Source: Sweltsa coloradensis (taxonomy: Eukaryota; Arthropoda; Insecta; Plecoptera; Chloroperlidae). Taken from it: DNA of 64,000 nucleotides. Numbering within the stretch: position 1 is the first letter of the stretch; each line of letters opens with the position of its first letter. The translations under genes and the position numbers were made by a program. The notes under the pieces are model-generated. The model did no database searches, was not told the origin of the DNA, and worked only from the letters and a program-made list of their open reading frames with translations. The stretch covers positions 372,001 to 436,000 of the forward strand of contig JAMZAV010000308.1 of assembly GCA_024449915.1 (NCBI GenBank), written 5' to 3'. Shown in pieces: positions 35,340 to 45,710 of the stretch.

Positions 35340-36082
35340 TCTAAACGTCATAGCCCGGCCGCCCGCTATCTCGCAAGAAGCCCAACGATCCAAGTGGGAC
35401 GTTTTCCTTTTATTGCCGGATATTTATAAGAGAGTTGGCCTTGTTGTTGCTTTGGCTACCGCGGGCGCGGGATAAGGGATTCACGGAGAAGATTCCGTTG
35501 TTCAACTTTCCGAAATTCCTACGGCAAGCGATACAGTTGACCCCGCAAAGCTCGCGCTCGCGCGCTATCTTTTGTTCGTCGTATTTATAAGGCTATCTCG
35601 TCGCCCATTCAGAGCCGTTGACCAATAGAAAAAAGAAAATCCGAAGGGACGTTTGCTCCTGTGACCTTGATACGTTCTGGGGCAAGACGGTTTATACCGA
35701 GACGTTGTATGAAGCGACGTCAATGAAGATAACGCGAAACAAGTGAAGGAAATAATAAAGGAATTGAAGAAACGCGCGATGTAAGAATCAAGAGGCAGCT
35801 GTAACAATCTCGCTAATGACTTTCTTGATTGGCTAACAAGGTGCGACATCACTCCAATTAGGCTAGCTCAAAACTAATTTCGAAACTGCAAGGTAAGAGT
35901 CCACCCGAGCGTAGCATCAGATCCAAGTCTTCGAAGAAATGCTAATTACTAATTAAACAAGATTTCGTTTCCCTAGCAGCACAACAATCCATGCAGTCTT
36001 CTCTTGTAAAAGCAAATTGTTTTACTTATTTCTATTAGTGTTGTCTGTCGCATGACGTCTGGCTTCGACGCTCCCCGGCTGA

Positions 36083-36099
36083 GCATGCGCAGTGCGCAT
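36083..36099. promoter_or_regulatory. NRF1-like site pair
   Basis: GCATGCGCAGTGCGCAT holds two TGCGCA halves one base further apart than the usual TGCGCATGCGCA, plus an overlapping GCATGCGCA. It lies inside the CpG-rich block. Confidence 0.45.
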
Positions 36100-36261
36100 T
36101 CTGCCTAGCTGCTTTAAGCAAAGTTGATTAGTTACTTAAACACTCCCCCGTTTAGTCTTATACACGCGCTAAATACAATTCCAATGCAAATTTACCAAGT
36201 CAGGACAACGAAACCCATTAAAACTTGGGAAATGTGTTTCTGATGCTTTATAGGTACAGTT

Positions 36262-36277
36262 GGGGGGGGGGGGGGGG
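36262..36277. repeat. G16 homopolymer
   Basis: Sixteen G in a row; its length is likely uncertain in the assembly. Confidence 0.9.
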
Positions 36278-36800
36278 TCTTTCTTTTCGACGACCATGTT
36301 AATGAATAATGATGCGAGTCGTGGCCCCGACATCGCACGCTACTAGTTGGCGTAGTTGCGCCGGTCTAGTCGTGCGAGTGTCTAGCCATCCAACTTGTGT
36401 CCCAGTTTAATCTGTATACAGATCGTGGGGCGATTCACTGGTTGCGGCCAAACAAACTTACATGAGAACTTTAGGGGGAACCACTTCCTACGTCATTTGG
36501 CCTCTTAAAATTGATTTCCCCTGCCGAAAAGTTTTGAAAAAGTTCCCGAAATGAAGCGCATCCCTTTTAATTGTCCATTAACGAGCCATCGTCTCTGCAT
36601 TATAATTTTTTTCTAACGAATCAGAGGAGAGTAGGAATAAAATCACGGGCTTTGAGGGTATTTTCATTCCATTCACTACCGGCAGCAAAGGTCTTGATTT
36701 TGTGTGCTTCTCATTGGCCCGATAATGATGAAGAAACATCCCGAATCCTCTGTCGTATTGACAGGACGCTCAAACAATACCGTGCCTTCGCTCACTCTAA

Positions 36801-36830
36801 GTGACCGGTCACTGTTGACCTCTTGACCTC
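36801..36830. promoter_or_regulatory. Cluster of nuclear-receptor-like half-sites
   Basis: A perfect 12-bp palindrome GTGACCGGTCAC (36801-36812) is followed by TTGACCTC twice in tandem (36815-36822, 36823-36830). The first gives two TGACC halves tail to tail with no spacer; the second gives two TGACCT halves as a direct repeat spaced by 2. Four AGGTCA-type halves in 30 bp inside CpG-rich DNA suggest a hormone-response-type element. Function is inferred. Confidence 0.35.
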
Positions 36831-37093
36831 CACGTCCTCATCTACACATCGGCGGTCTCCGAGTCGCCCGTCAGCTGCGCCGAAGACGGGCGGCACACAA
36901 TGTCACGCAAGTTAATTTGGTGGCCGAGCCAGCTAGCTTCCTAGCTGAGGGACTCAATAAAACATCGGAGCGTGTTCGGGGTTTCTAAAGCCTCAATAAG
37001 CCACCGAAGAGAAGACGTCACGGCGCGGAGAATCACTCAGCGATCCAGTTACACGGTGATTGGCGTCCGGTAGCGGCAACCACTTCACCTGTC

Positions 37094-37105
37094 ACCGCCA
37101 TTTTA
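37094..37105. promoter_or_regulatory. YY1-like site
   Basis: ACCGCCATTTTA matches the reverse of the AANATGGCGG motif bound by YY1/Pho-type factors, often near start sites of CpG-rich promoters. Confidence 0.35.
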
Positions 37106-38031
37106 GACGGCTACGCCCAATTACAAAGATCTCGCACAGCCAAAAACTTTCTCTCGTCTGTATTTGGCCATTTATCTACAGCTTTTCACCCGCAGAAGAG
37201 GCTTCGCGACCGTGACGCGCGCATTTTTGTACTACGCTTTAAAAACCGTTAAAACAGAACAACAGAGTCGGCATGTTGACTGGGCTGCACGTTTGCATGC
37301 CCAGCGGCAGGGAGGGACAAGAGGCCAAACCACGTAGTAATGCAATCATTGCACGCAAAGCCTAACTTGGTAGAATTATTCCTTTCATGTTTTGCCTTAC
37401 TATTAGTAGAACGTTAGGGGTGAGCTTCCATTTTCTTATCCCCCCTTCGTCCCTCTAAACCCCATAGCAATTCGGCAGACGAGCTAGAATATCGCTTCAT
37501 AACTCTGGATTGGACGTGCCCCATACTGCTCAGCCGTTCCAACCTCTTATTTTATCGTTCACTTCTGCTTCTTGTGAAATTCCAGCGAGCGAACCGAGCA
37601 GCAGAAAGAAGCAAACAGCAGCTACTGCAATTTGCCACAAGTCTTGGATTAAACGGCGAGCTTCGTGAATTATGGAACGGAGACAGAAACTACGCAATCT
37701 CTCTTTAGGCGACTATGCTCGAGTGTGGACCTCTTTAGCACGAAGCCAATCCAGTATAATGGTCCTATTCCACTCGAGTGAAACACGCACACCCTAGAAA
37801 TGCTAAATAAACATTTGCAAAGTTTTCTTGTCCCCACTAGATTTCACTCTCTCGTTCACACTGAATGAACGCGTCGACTAGGACTAGGATGGTCTTCGCT
37901 CTACACGTGCCTGGCGCGGAGACGGGACGAAATCACTTGGCTGTAGAAAGCGTTTCCGCGTTTCCCGCGGAATACAATAGTACGTGAAGGAAACTATTAG
38001 GGTTAGCTAAGAAAAGCCACCTTACAATAGA

Positions 38032-38052
38032 AATAAAGTCTGACGCTTCGCC
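38032..38052 (-). mobile_element. 5' end of a Helitron-like element, minus strand
   Basis: On the minus strand it reads TTGGATGGGCGAAGCGTCAG, preceded by A, matching the start of copies C and D with one change in the first 16 bases. The expected body does not follow to the left, so only a terminal scrap remains or it belongs to another subfamily. Confidence 0.5.
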
Positions 38053-38661
38053 CATCCAATAATATACTCTTTAGACGTCTAGCGCGCGAGAAAAGCCGTC
38101 GCGGTTTGCTTGTGGATCATTTTATCTCGCATGTTCGCGCTCTAAAAGGTCACTTGGCCATTCACTTGGGCATCGCCACATCTAACCTCATTTCATGCCT
38201 CCCATCATTGAGAAAAAAATCTATATACGTACACTAGGGGAATTCTCAGATTTTTAGAGGAGGGGTGCACAAATTTATTGGGGTTGTGTATAGGAAAAGA
38301 TTTCCAAGCTTTCATCCATATACAGAGTTACGAAGGAGTTGACTCTATAAAATGGTGTTGATCCGTGTTTGCTGGTAGAAGGGGGAGTTGACACCCTAAC
38401 GAAAGTTTGCGTATTTATTGGTCTCTGAAAAGAAATAAATGTCTCGAATATGCCCATGAACGATTTAAATATAATTTTACAATTTCGACACTGGCTACTC
38501 AGCTCAATGCTAGCACGCGGCAATATGGTCAATTAGCCTATTTTGAATCACCGACAAATCTGAGACAGATGTTTACAAGACCCCACTCACGAAACAGTGC
38601 TTATAGAGACAAACCTCTGTCATTCAATCGATTGCCATTCCTACGATATATTTAGTGCAAT
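38053..38661. other. No supported feature
   Basis: Two overlapping open frames on opposite strands (38275-38532 minus, 85 codons; 38407-38655 plus, 82 codons), neither recognised. Confidence 0.4.
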
Positions 38662-38844
38662 TGTGTACTGTCATCTTGCACAAATAGCAAATAGCTTTCT
38701 CTCATCTCCTTGATACATCTTCTAAACTAGTCAATCGCAGGAAAATATACTACAATATTCCCTTTCAAAGAGAGTGTCAAAATTGATTTCATGTTACTAA
38801 TATTAACTTGTGTCATTTTCTCACTGAGGAAATATTGTGAATTA
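38662..38844 (+). repeat. Partial satellite monomer left of the inserted element
   Basis: The last 183 bp or so of a monomer of the array at 39420-42400. It carries two variants (GATACATCTTCTAAACTAG and ACTTGTGTCATTTTCTC) shared only with the monomer at 42006-42290. It stops at GTGAATTA, exactly where the Helitron-like element begins. It is the first monomer of the array, cut by the insertion. Confidence 0.85.
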
Positions 38845-39418
38845 CAAGGAAAACGCTCAGTTGGACGCGTTGTTGAGCGAGCACCGGTACGTGCAACATG
38901 ACCCGAGTACGACATTTCCATAAGGCCCACCACACAGTGTAGGCCTAACTGGATATTGACATTGTACACTATACTATTCCAACATCTTTGCAATGTACTA
39001 ATTGACGTCATGCCTTCTAAAGTGTATCTTTGTATCTTCACTGCCTCCTTCATTTTTTAACATCATTTTTTCGAATTATGATTAGCAATAAGTCTTTAAG
39101 GTCTTGACCGATTTAGCTGAAAATTTGGAAAATAGGAGAGAATGTTGTACTTATTGACCCTGCAAAATTTCATAACGATCGGTACATTTTTATTTTTTAT
39201 TTATTTTATTTATTTTTATTTTTAATAACCAATGATCGGATTTTGTTCAAAAACTATACAGCAACCCGCCTAGGTGGTATGTACATGTGTGCAAAATTTC
39301 AGGTCAATCAGAGAAACGGTGCGACCTGTATCGAAGCAGTAACAGAAAAAAAAACAAAAAAAAAAACAGACATTCGAGCCATAAGAGTCAAGTGGAGACG
39401 CTCGCTACGCTCGCTCAA
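38845..39418 (-). mobile_element. Helitron-like element (second family) inside the satellite
   Basis: 574 bp. On the minus strand it starts TTGAGCGAGCGTAGCGAGCG and ends GCTCGCTCAACAACGCGT...GAGCGTTTTCCTTG. The 5' TTGAGCGAGC is matched by GCTCGCTCAA just before the 3' hairpin, the same plan as copies A-D, and the last 15 bases equal those of copy A. The interrupted monomer reads GTGAATTA before and TAAATTG after; other monomers read GTGAATTATAAATTG without a gap. The insertion therefore sits exactly between A and T (minus strand ...TTTA^TAAT...) with no target duplication. An AT-rich internal part and an A-rich C-spaced run lie near its 5' end. No coding frame. Confidence 0.85.
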
Positions 39419-39419
39419 T

Positions 39420-42400
39420 AAATTGTTTTACAAGCACGGGTAATGGAGAACACAAAAGAGGATTGAAGCGTACAGTTAAACCGACTAACATATTTGGTGG
39501 AGGTGCCAGGTCCTGTGGCAAACAAAAGCGCTGTGTCAACTTGCACAAATAGCAAATAACTTTCTCTCATCTCCTTGAAACATCTGCAAAACATGTCAAT
39601 CGCAGGAAAATATACTACAATATTCCCTTTCAAAGAGAGTGTCAAAATTGATTTCATGTTACTAATATTAACTTGTGTCATTTTCTCACTGAGGAAATAT
39701 TGTGAATTATAAATTGTTTTACAAGCGCGGGTAATGGAGAACACAAAAGAGGAGTGAAGCGTACAGTTAAACCGACCAACATATTTGGTGGAGGTGCCAG
39801 GTCCTGTGGCAAACAAAAGCGCTGTGTCAACTTGCACAAATAGCAAATAACTTTCTCTCATCTCCTTGAAACATCTGCAAAACTTGTCAATCGCAGGAAA
39901 ATATACTACAATATTCCCTTTCAAAGAGAGTGTCAAAATTGATTTCATGTTACTAATATTAGCTTATGTTATTTTTCACTGAGGAAATATTGTGAATTAT
40001 AAATTGTTTTACAAGTAATGGAGTACACAAAAGAGGAGTGAAGCGTACAGTTAACCGACTAACATATTTGGTGGAGGTGCCAGGTCCTGTGGCAAACAAA
40101 AGCGCTGTGTCAACTTGCACAAATAGCAAATAACTTTCTCTCATCTCCTTGAAACATCTGCAAAACTATGTCAATCGCAGGAAAATATACTACAATATTC
40201 CCTTTCAAAGAGAGTGTCAAAATTGATTTCATGTTACTAATATTAACTTGTGTCATTTTCTCACTGAGGAAATATTGTGAATTATAAATTGTTTTACAAG
40301 CGCGGGTAATGGAGAACACAAAAGAGGAGTGAAGCGTACAGTTAAACCGACCAACATATTTGGTGGAGGTGCCGGGTCCTGTGGCAAACAAAAGCGCTGT
40401 GTCAACTTGCACAAATAGCAAATAACTTTCTCTCATCTCCTTGAAACATCTGCAAAACTTGTCAATCGCAGGAAAATATACTACAATATTCCCTTTCAAA
40501 GAGAGTGTCAAAATTGATTTCATGTTACTAATATTAGCTTATGTTATTTTTCACTGAGGAAATATTGTGAATTATAAATTGTTTTACAAGTAATGGAGTA
40601 CACAAAAGAGGAGGGAAGCGTACAGTTAAACCGACTAACATATTTGGTGGAGGTGCCAGGTCCTGTGGCAAACAAAAGCGCTGTGTCAACTTGCACAAAT
40701 AGCAAATAACTTTCTCTCATCTCCTTGAAACATCTGCAAAACATGTCAATCGCAGGAAAATATACTACAATATTCCCTTTCAAAGAGAGTGTCAAATTGA
40801 TTTCATGTTACTAATATTAACTTATGTTATTTTCTCACTGAGGAAATATTGTGAATTATAAATTGTTTAACAAGCCAGGGTAATGGAGTACACAAAAGAG
40901 GAGTGAAGCGTACAGTTAAACCGACTAACATATTTGGTGGAGGTGCCAGGTCCTGTGGCAAACAAAAGCGCTGTGTCAACTTGCACAAATAGCAAATAAC
41001 TTTCTCTCATCTCCTTGAAACATCTGCAAAACTTGTCAATCGCAGGAAAATATACTACAATATTCCCTTTCAAAGAGAGTGTCAAAATTGATTTCATGTT
41101 ACTAATATTAGCTTATGTTATTTTTCACTGAGGAATATTGTGAATTATAAATTGTTTTACAAGTAATGGAGTACACAAAAGAGGAGTGAAGCGTACAGTT
41201 AAACCGACTAACATATTTGGTGGAGGTGCCAGGTCCTGTGGCAAACAAAAGCGCTGTGTCAACTTGCACAAATAGCAAATAGCTTTCTCTCATCTCCTTG
41301 AAACATCTGCAAAACATGTCAATCGCAGGAAAATATACTACAATATTCCCTTCAAAGAGAGTGTCAAAATTGATTTCATGTTACTAATATTAGCTTATGT
41401 TATTTTTCACTGAGGAAATATTGTGAATTATAAATTGTTTTACAAGTAATGGAGTACACAAAAGAGGAGTGAAGCGTACAGTTAAACCGACTAACATATT
41501 TGGTGGAGGTGCCAGGTCCTGTGGCAAACAAAAGCGCTGTGTCAACTTGCACAAATAGCAAATAGCTTTCTCTCATCTCCTTGAAACATCTGCAAAACAT
41601 GTCAATCGCAGGAAAATATACTACAATATTCCCTTTCAAAGAGAGTGTCAAAATTGATTTCATGTTACTAATATTAACTTATGTTATTTTCCACTGAGGA
41701 AATATTGTGAATTATAAATTGTTTAACAAGCCAGGGTAATGGAGTACACAAAAGAGGAGTGAAGCGTACAGTTAAACCGACTAACATATTTGGTGGAGGT
41801 GCCAGGTCCTGTGGCAAACAAAAGCGCTGTGTCAACTTGCACAAATAGCAAATAACTTTCTCTCATCTCCTTGAAACATCTGCAAAACTTGTCAATCGCA
41901 GGAAAATATACTACAATATTCCCTTTCAAAGAGAGTGTCAAAATTGATTTCATGTTACTAATATTAGCTTATGTTATTTTTCACTGAGGAAATATTGTGA
42001 ATTATAAATTGTTTTACAAGTAATGGAGTACACAAAAGAGGAGTGAAGCGTACAGTTAAACCGACTAACATATTTGGTGGAGGTGCCAGGTCCTGTGGCA
42101 AACAAAAGCGCTGTGTCAACTTGCACAAATAGCAAATAGCTTTCTCTCATCTCCTTGATACATCTTCTAAACTAGTCAATCGCAGGAAAATATACTACAA
42201 TATTCCCTTTCAAAGAGAGTGTCAAAATTGATTTCATGTTACTAATATTAACTTGTGTCATTTTCTCACTGAGGAAATATTGTGAATTATAAATTGTTTT
42301 ACAAGCGCGGGTAATGGAGAACACAAAAGAGGAGTGAAGCGTACAGTTAAACCGACCAACATATTTGGTGGAGGTGCCGGGTCCTGTGGCAAACCAAAGC
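39420..42400 (+). repeat. Satellite array, 283-291-bp monomers, 10 complete plus 1 partial
   Basis: Monomers start (AAATTGTTT) at 39420, 39711, 40001, 40286, 40576, 40860, 41149, 41432, 41716, 42006 and 42291; the last breaks off near 42400. Monomers are more than 95% identical. A 6-bp block after ACAAG is present in long monomers (289-291 bp: 39420, 39711, 40286, 40860, 41716, 42291) and absent in short ones (283-285 bp). Long and short mostly alternate, giving dimers of about 574 bp. Each monomer contains TATTTGGTGGAGGTGCC, a tRNA-complementary, primer-binding-like core. Open frames of 61-177 codons on the minus strand simply follow the repeat and are not genes. Confidence 0.95.
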
Positions 42401-42462
42401 GTTATTGTGTCATCTTTGTTAACGGGTGGCAAGTGTTTACCTTAATCCCCCCAAATACAAAA

Positions 42463-42468
<6 letters not shown>

Positions 42469-42494
<26 letters not shown>
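42469..42494. repeat. A26 homopolymer
   Basis: Poly-A run 70 bp after the satellite ends; it may be a retrotransposed tail, but no element body was recognised to its left. Confidence 0.9.
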
Positions 42495-42707
42495 TCAGCA
42501 GCCAAGCTCTCCTTCGAAAGTCTTTGGCTGTAAATGCTCTGAGATATAGAAAATGAGTCAAGCTTTTCATTCTTTCTCCCTAATTTCGCATTGAAAAGAA
42601 GCAAGATCATTTCACCTGTTGACGAGCGCCAAGCCAACCATTTTCGTGGTAAAAAGTAAAAATTTTAAACCTCAAATCATAACAAAATTGCTTGGCCATT
42701 GACTTTT

Positions 42708-43079
42708 TTAGAGTTGGCTAGATACGTACGAAGCACACAGATATACAGACAAACATAAAACCGGTTCATTATAGGAGCTGCACTTCATAAAATTCTTTAT
42801 TTTGAAAGGTTTGAAAATGTGCTGTCTTGCAGGAAGGTGGTTTAGAATGTGTAAATAGCTGTGTTCAAGTGTTGTAGCACGGGGCCAAGCTTGTTCAGCC
42901 TGGATAATATCACAAACTAATTCATTCAAGCGTTTATGGCGGTAACAAAGTTCGAAGTAGCTGTTTAAGGTCGCCATCAAAACGATAACATTAGTAATGA
43001 TTATCAGCTTCGCGGCGAAATAGTCTGAGATCAGAATGAATTTTATGCGTGTTTGTCTAAAAATGGTCTCCTCAGACAT
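42708..43079 (-). CDS. Unrecognised open frame, 123 codons
   Basis: Begins MSEETIFRQTR. Residues 13-45 are strongly hydrophobic (ILISDYFAAKLIIITNVIVLMA) and could form one membrane segment; the rest is mixed and ends in a Cys/Tyr-rich stretch. I recognise no domain. The arrangement is faintly like part of a multi-helix receptor, but this is weak. No Kozak-type or splice evidence was used to choose the start. Confidence 0.2.
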   Translation of the reverse strand: MSEETIFRQTRIKFILISDYFAAKLIIITNVIVLMATLNSYFELCYRHKRLNELVCDIIQAEQAWPRATTLEHSYLHILNHLPARQHIFKPFKIKNFMKCSSYNEPVLCLSVYLCASYVSSQL

Positions 43080-43236
43080 GTTTCGAGATATGAAGTTTGT
43101 AGTAATTTAATCTTGTTGGTGGCTTAAAATGGTTTAGGCGAGAGCAAGGCACTTGAACCTCTACAAAATCGCAGTCTGTTTCGACGCATCGTGTCCTTTA
43201 AGAGAGCGGAGAGTAGAAGATTCCCTAGACCCGATG

Positions 43237-43644
43237 CTAAACGATAGCACGATGCTTAGTGGAATGGAAACGCGTTCCCCTTTGTGCTTGCAGTTCCTTT
43301 CTCTCTAGATCTGTTGAAAAGTTAGCCAACTCCAGTGAAATTCCATCAAGAGGCCCTACAGAGGGGATGGGACTCTTATGCGGCGAACCAGAATATCGTG
43401 GATTGTAATAATGCCACCTTATTTCAATAGCACGTTGTAAAGTCTGGAACGCGAATATTTTCAAGTCGGTGAGATTACTGGCTAGCGGTAAAAGTTGAGT
43501 TAACCACATTCGAGCTGAAATTTGTTCTAACCTTTCACGAGTCTGGTTCTCGGCTACTTGCGATGATGGTTTATGAGTTGGACGTGACACGTTTAGGGGC
43601 ACTCGTTCATTACCGCGAGCGAGTATTACAAGAGTAATGGACAT
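43237..43644 (-). CDS. Unrecognised open frame, 135 codons
   Basis: Starts MSITLVILARGNE. A middle block (about residues 55-85, TLQRAIEIRW and LTQLLPLASN) looks amphipathic and helical. No motif was recognised. It lies 157 bp upstream, on the same strand, of the frame at 42708-43079. It could be an exon or chance; composition here is closer to coding than most of the window. Confidence 0.2.
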   Translation of the reverse strand: MSITLVILARGNERVPLNVSRPTHKPSSQVAENQTRERLEQISARMWLTQLLPLASNLTDLKIFAFQTLQRAIEIRWHYYNPRYSGSPHKSPIPSVGPLDGISLELANFSTDLERKELQAQRGTRFHSTKHRAIV

Positions 43645-44297
43645 GTTCCAAAGCGTCGTTGCAACCAGCGCACCCTAGTTGGAACAACGATGATAACAAG
43701 TTCGCAACGTGCATCGCCCAAGTAATTGCCTATGCTGTCTTGGCTTAACTTTATCATTAAACTATGAGAAGACAATTTTTCTTTTTGGTATTTTTTCTCC
43801 TCGAATGAATATCTTTCTTTCATTTTTGTGTCTTCGCGCCCTGGCACGCTCCATTAGACGCTACGCGCTAGAGTGGGTATCTTAGCTGAGTTGCATAGAA
43901 GCTCGAAAAACAGTTTTAATTCAGTTTGCAAACTGTTGGGAGACAGAGGCCGTTTGTCACGGTATGTTGAGCTCGTCGGCTGTGGCAGTATCTCTCCACT
44001 ATTACCGCCAACCTCCGCTAGGGGACGACTTTTGATCTGCTCCTAGAGTACAATCACTTGAAGATAATCGTAAAAAATTATCATCCACCACCTCACATTA
44101 AAAAATACTTTAGATTGACCTGGGCTATGGTACGTTGAACAAAGTGTTGTTGATTTGTTTTCAAGAATTTGTCGGTGAGTGGCGTTCTGGAGAGTAGCGT
44201 ACATTCACGGCACTGAGCTCAACTCGATCTTAACTCAATTCCAAACGAAGCACAACTAAACTTCTTCATCAACTTTTCTCAAAGACAGGCGTACACG

Positions 44298-44639
44298 TCA
44301 CCAAACGAATTTGCAGATCCATGGGGCTTTTCCCTCTCCCGTGTCTATAACTAGGTAGGAAACTAGAACTCGTCGAGAAGTTAGGTCGGTCTTGGACCCA
44401 TGGGGTGCAGCGCGCGTAAAAATAACGGGAGACTTTTCGAGTCTTGCTCTCATATGGCAATCCGGTAATCTACCTGCACGGCTCGCGTCTAATATCAGGG
44501 AGTGAATTCCCATAAGGTTGCCGACGTGAACATACGATAGCGCTGTCAAACACGTTACGGTCGGACGCCGGTGACAGGGCCGTCTAAAGCTTGCCTGTTG
44601 GACGATGCGATACGACGCGATATCCTTATTGCCCGTCAT
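44298..44639 (-). CDS. Unrecognised open frame, 113 codons
   Basis: Starts MTGNKDIASYR. Rich in Arg, His and Thr, with no domain I know. A second frame (44269-44460) overlaps it on the same strand. Listed for length and GC content only. Confidence 0.13.
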   Translation of the reverse strand: MTGNKDIASYRIVQQASFRRPCHRRPTVTCLTALSYVHVGNLMGIHSLILDASRAGRLPDCHMRARLEKSPVIFTRAAPHGSKTDLTSRRVLVSYLVIDTGEGKAPWICKFVW

Positions 44640-44660
44640 CTGTCAACGTTCACGGCCATT

Positions 44661-45710
44661 TCGTTTGAGTCAGTTCATATGAAAACCTTCAAAGAAATAT
44701 TCACTCGCTCGTGGAAAATGGAAAGTTTTAAGACCCGTATTGAATGGTAGATTAAAGTGGAAACGCAAGATGACACTTTACACATAAGCAAAATTGCTCA
44801 ACTTTGTAAACAAATTTCACATAAACTTTGAGTTTTCGTTATTTTTCATTTTTTAATCCACCTTGAAGACACGCACTGAAGCACAACTGAGGTGCTGACA
44901 TGAAATATTATAAATAAACACTGAACAAAACAGACTGCTCGTTAAAATAAGATTTTGTAAAATAACAAAATGTGTTATGCTAATAATTAATCAAAACCGT
45001 AGCCGAAGTTGAACGACTTGATTTATATCTCACGTGTACGTGTTTTTATATTTTGTTTCAAAACATTTCCTCTTTGAGCTCCATCCCTGCAATCTACGAT
45101 CCATGTCAATGGTCTACCAATGATCGCAGCATTGAAATAGCACTTCGTACCTTGTCCGGCAGAGATCGTTGCGTATGCATGCACTGCATAGCTAATCTCC
45201 TAAGTGGGATTGAACGCGCGAGTGTTTATTGTAGGGTACTCGAGTCCACCCTCGAGTCAATATGAATTATAGGTAATGGTGGTCAGAGCCAGTTGCCAGC
45301 CAGTAAGTTTGACCGCTCAACCCACAGCAATCACTTGGACACCTCGTAAGCTGTAACAATAAAGTCTCATCATCACGGAATACATTCGTGTTTGTCGAAA
45401 TAAACGTTGCCCGACAACAATGTTTTTAAAACAACATTAGAATTGATGTGTTGATACTTAATCCTGAAAGTAAAAGTCAAGTATTGATTTATTTTTGTTG
45501 TACCAATGACGGAGAAACATTTCAACAGGTTAGCAAATACTAGGGGGAAAAAACATAAACTTGAAAGTGAATCCCAGCAAAACACTTTTACAGCTGCGTG
45601 TCAATTTACAAAAAAAGACGGGGAAGTAGATGACACCATATGAAGAGGTTAGTTCATTCAAAAAAACGAAACTTGTGTAGGAATGTCTGCTTACATACGA
45701 AAACGTACCG
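44661..45710. other. No supported feature
   Basis: AT-rich. A tight CTCGAGTC direct repeat occurs near 45239-45258. Open frames of 70 codons at 45053 (+) and 45373 (-) are not recognised. Confidence 0.45.

Larger units (their letters stand above)
35340..38033. promoter_or_regulatory. CpG-rich region, candidate promoter / regulatory block
   Basis: About 2.7 kb with clearly more GC and many CpG dinucleotides, for example the run CTCGCGCTCGCGCGC near 35550, in a window otherwise poor in them. It holds NRF1-like (36083), YY1-like (37094), four CRE-like ACGTCA sites (about 35718, 36054, 36489, 37014) and nuclear-receptor-like (36801) motifs. CpG-dense promoters of broadly expressed or developmental genes look like this. 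No exon could be read: the best frame is 77 codons at 36571-36804 (+) and is unrecognised. Which direction a gene would run is unknown. Confidence 0.45.
42495..44660. other. Moderately GC-richer DNA with three minus-strand open frames
   Basis: Composition is less AT-rich from about 43140 to 44650. Three unrecognised frames follow each other on the minus strand (44298-44639, 43237-43644, 42708-43079). They could be exons of one minus-strand gene, but no splice chain could be drawn with confidence. Confidence 0.3.

Noticed and set aside
39420..42400. CRISPR-like array
   Set aside because: The repeats are 283-291 bp and contiguous with no spacers, and the sequence is a eukaryotic satellite.
39415..42432. 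Long minus-strand open frames, up to 177 codons, with repeated KSILTLSLKGNIVVYFPAID text
   Set aside because: They follow the satellite monomers exactly and break at every 6-bp or 1-bp length change. This is what a non-coding repeat with few stops in one phase gives.
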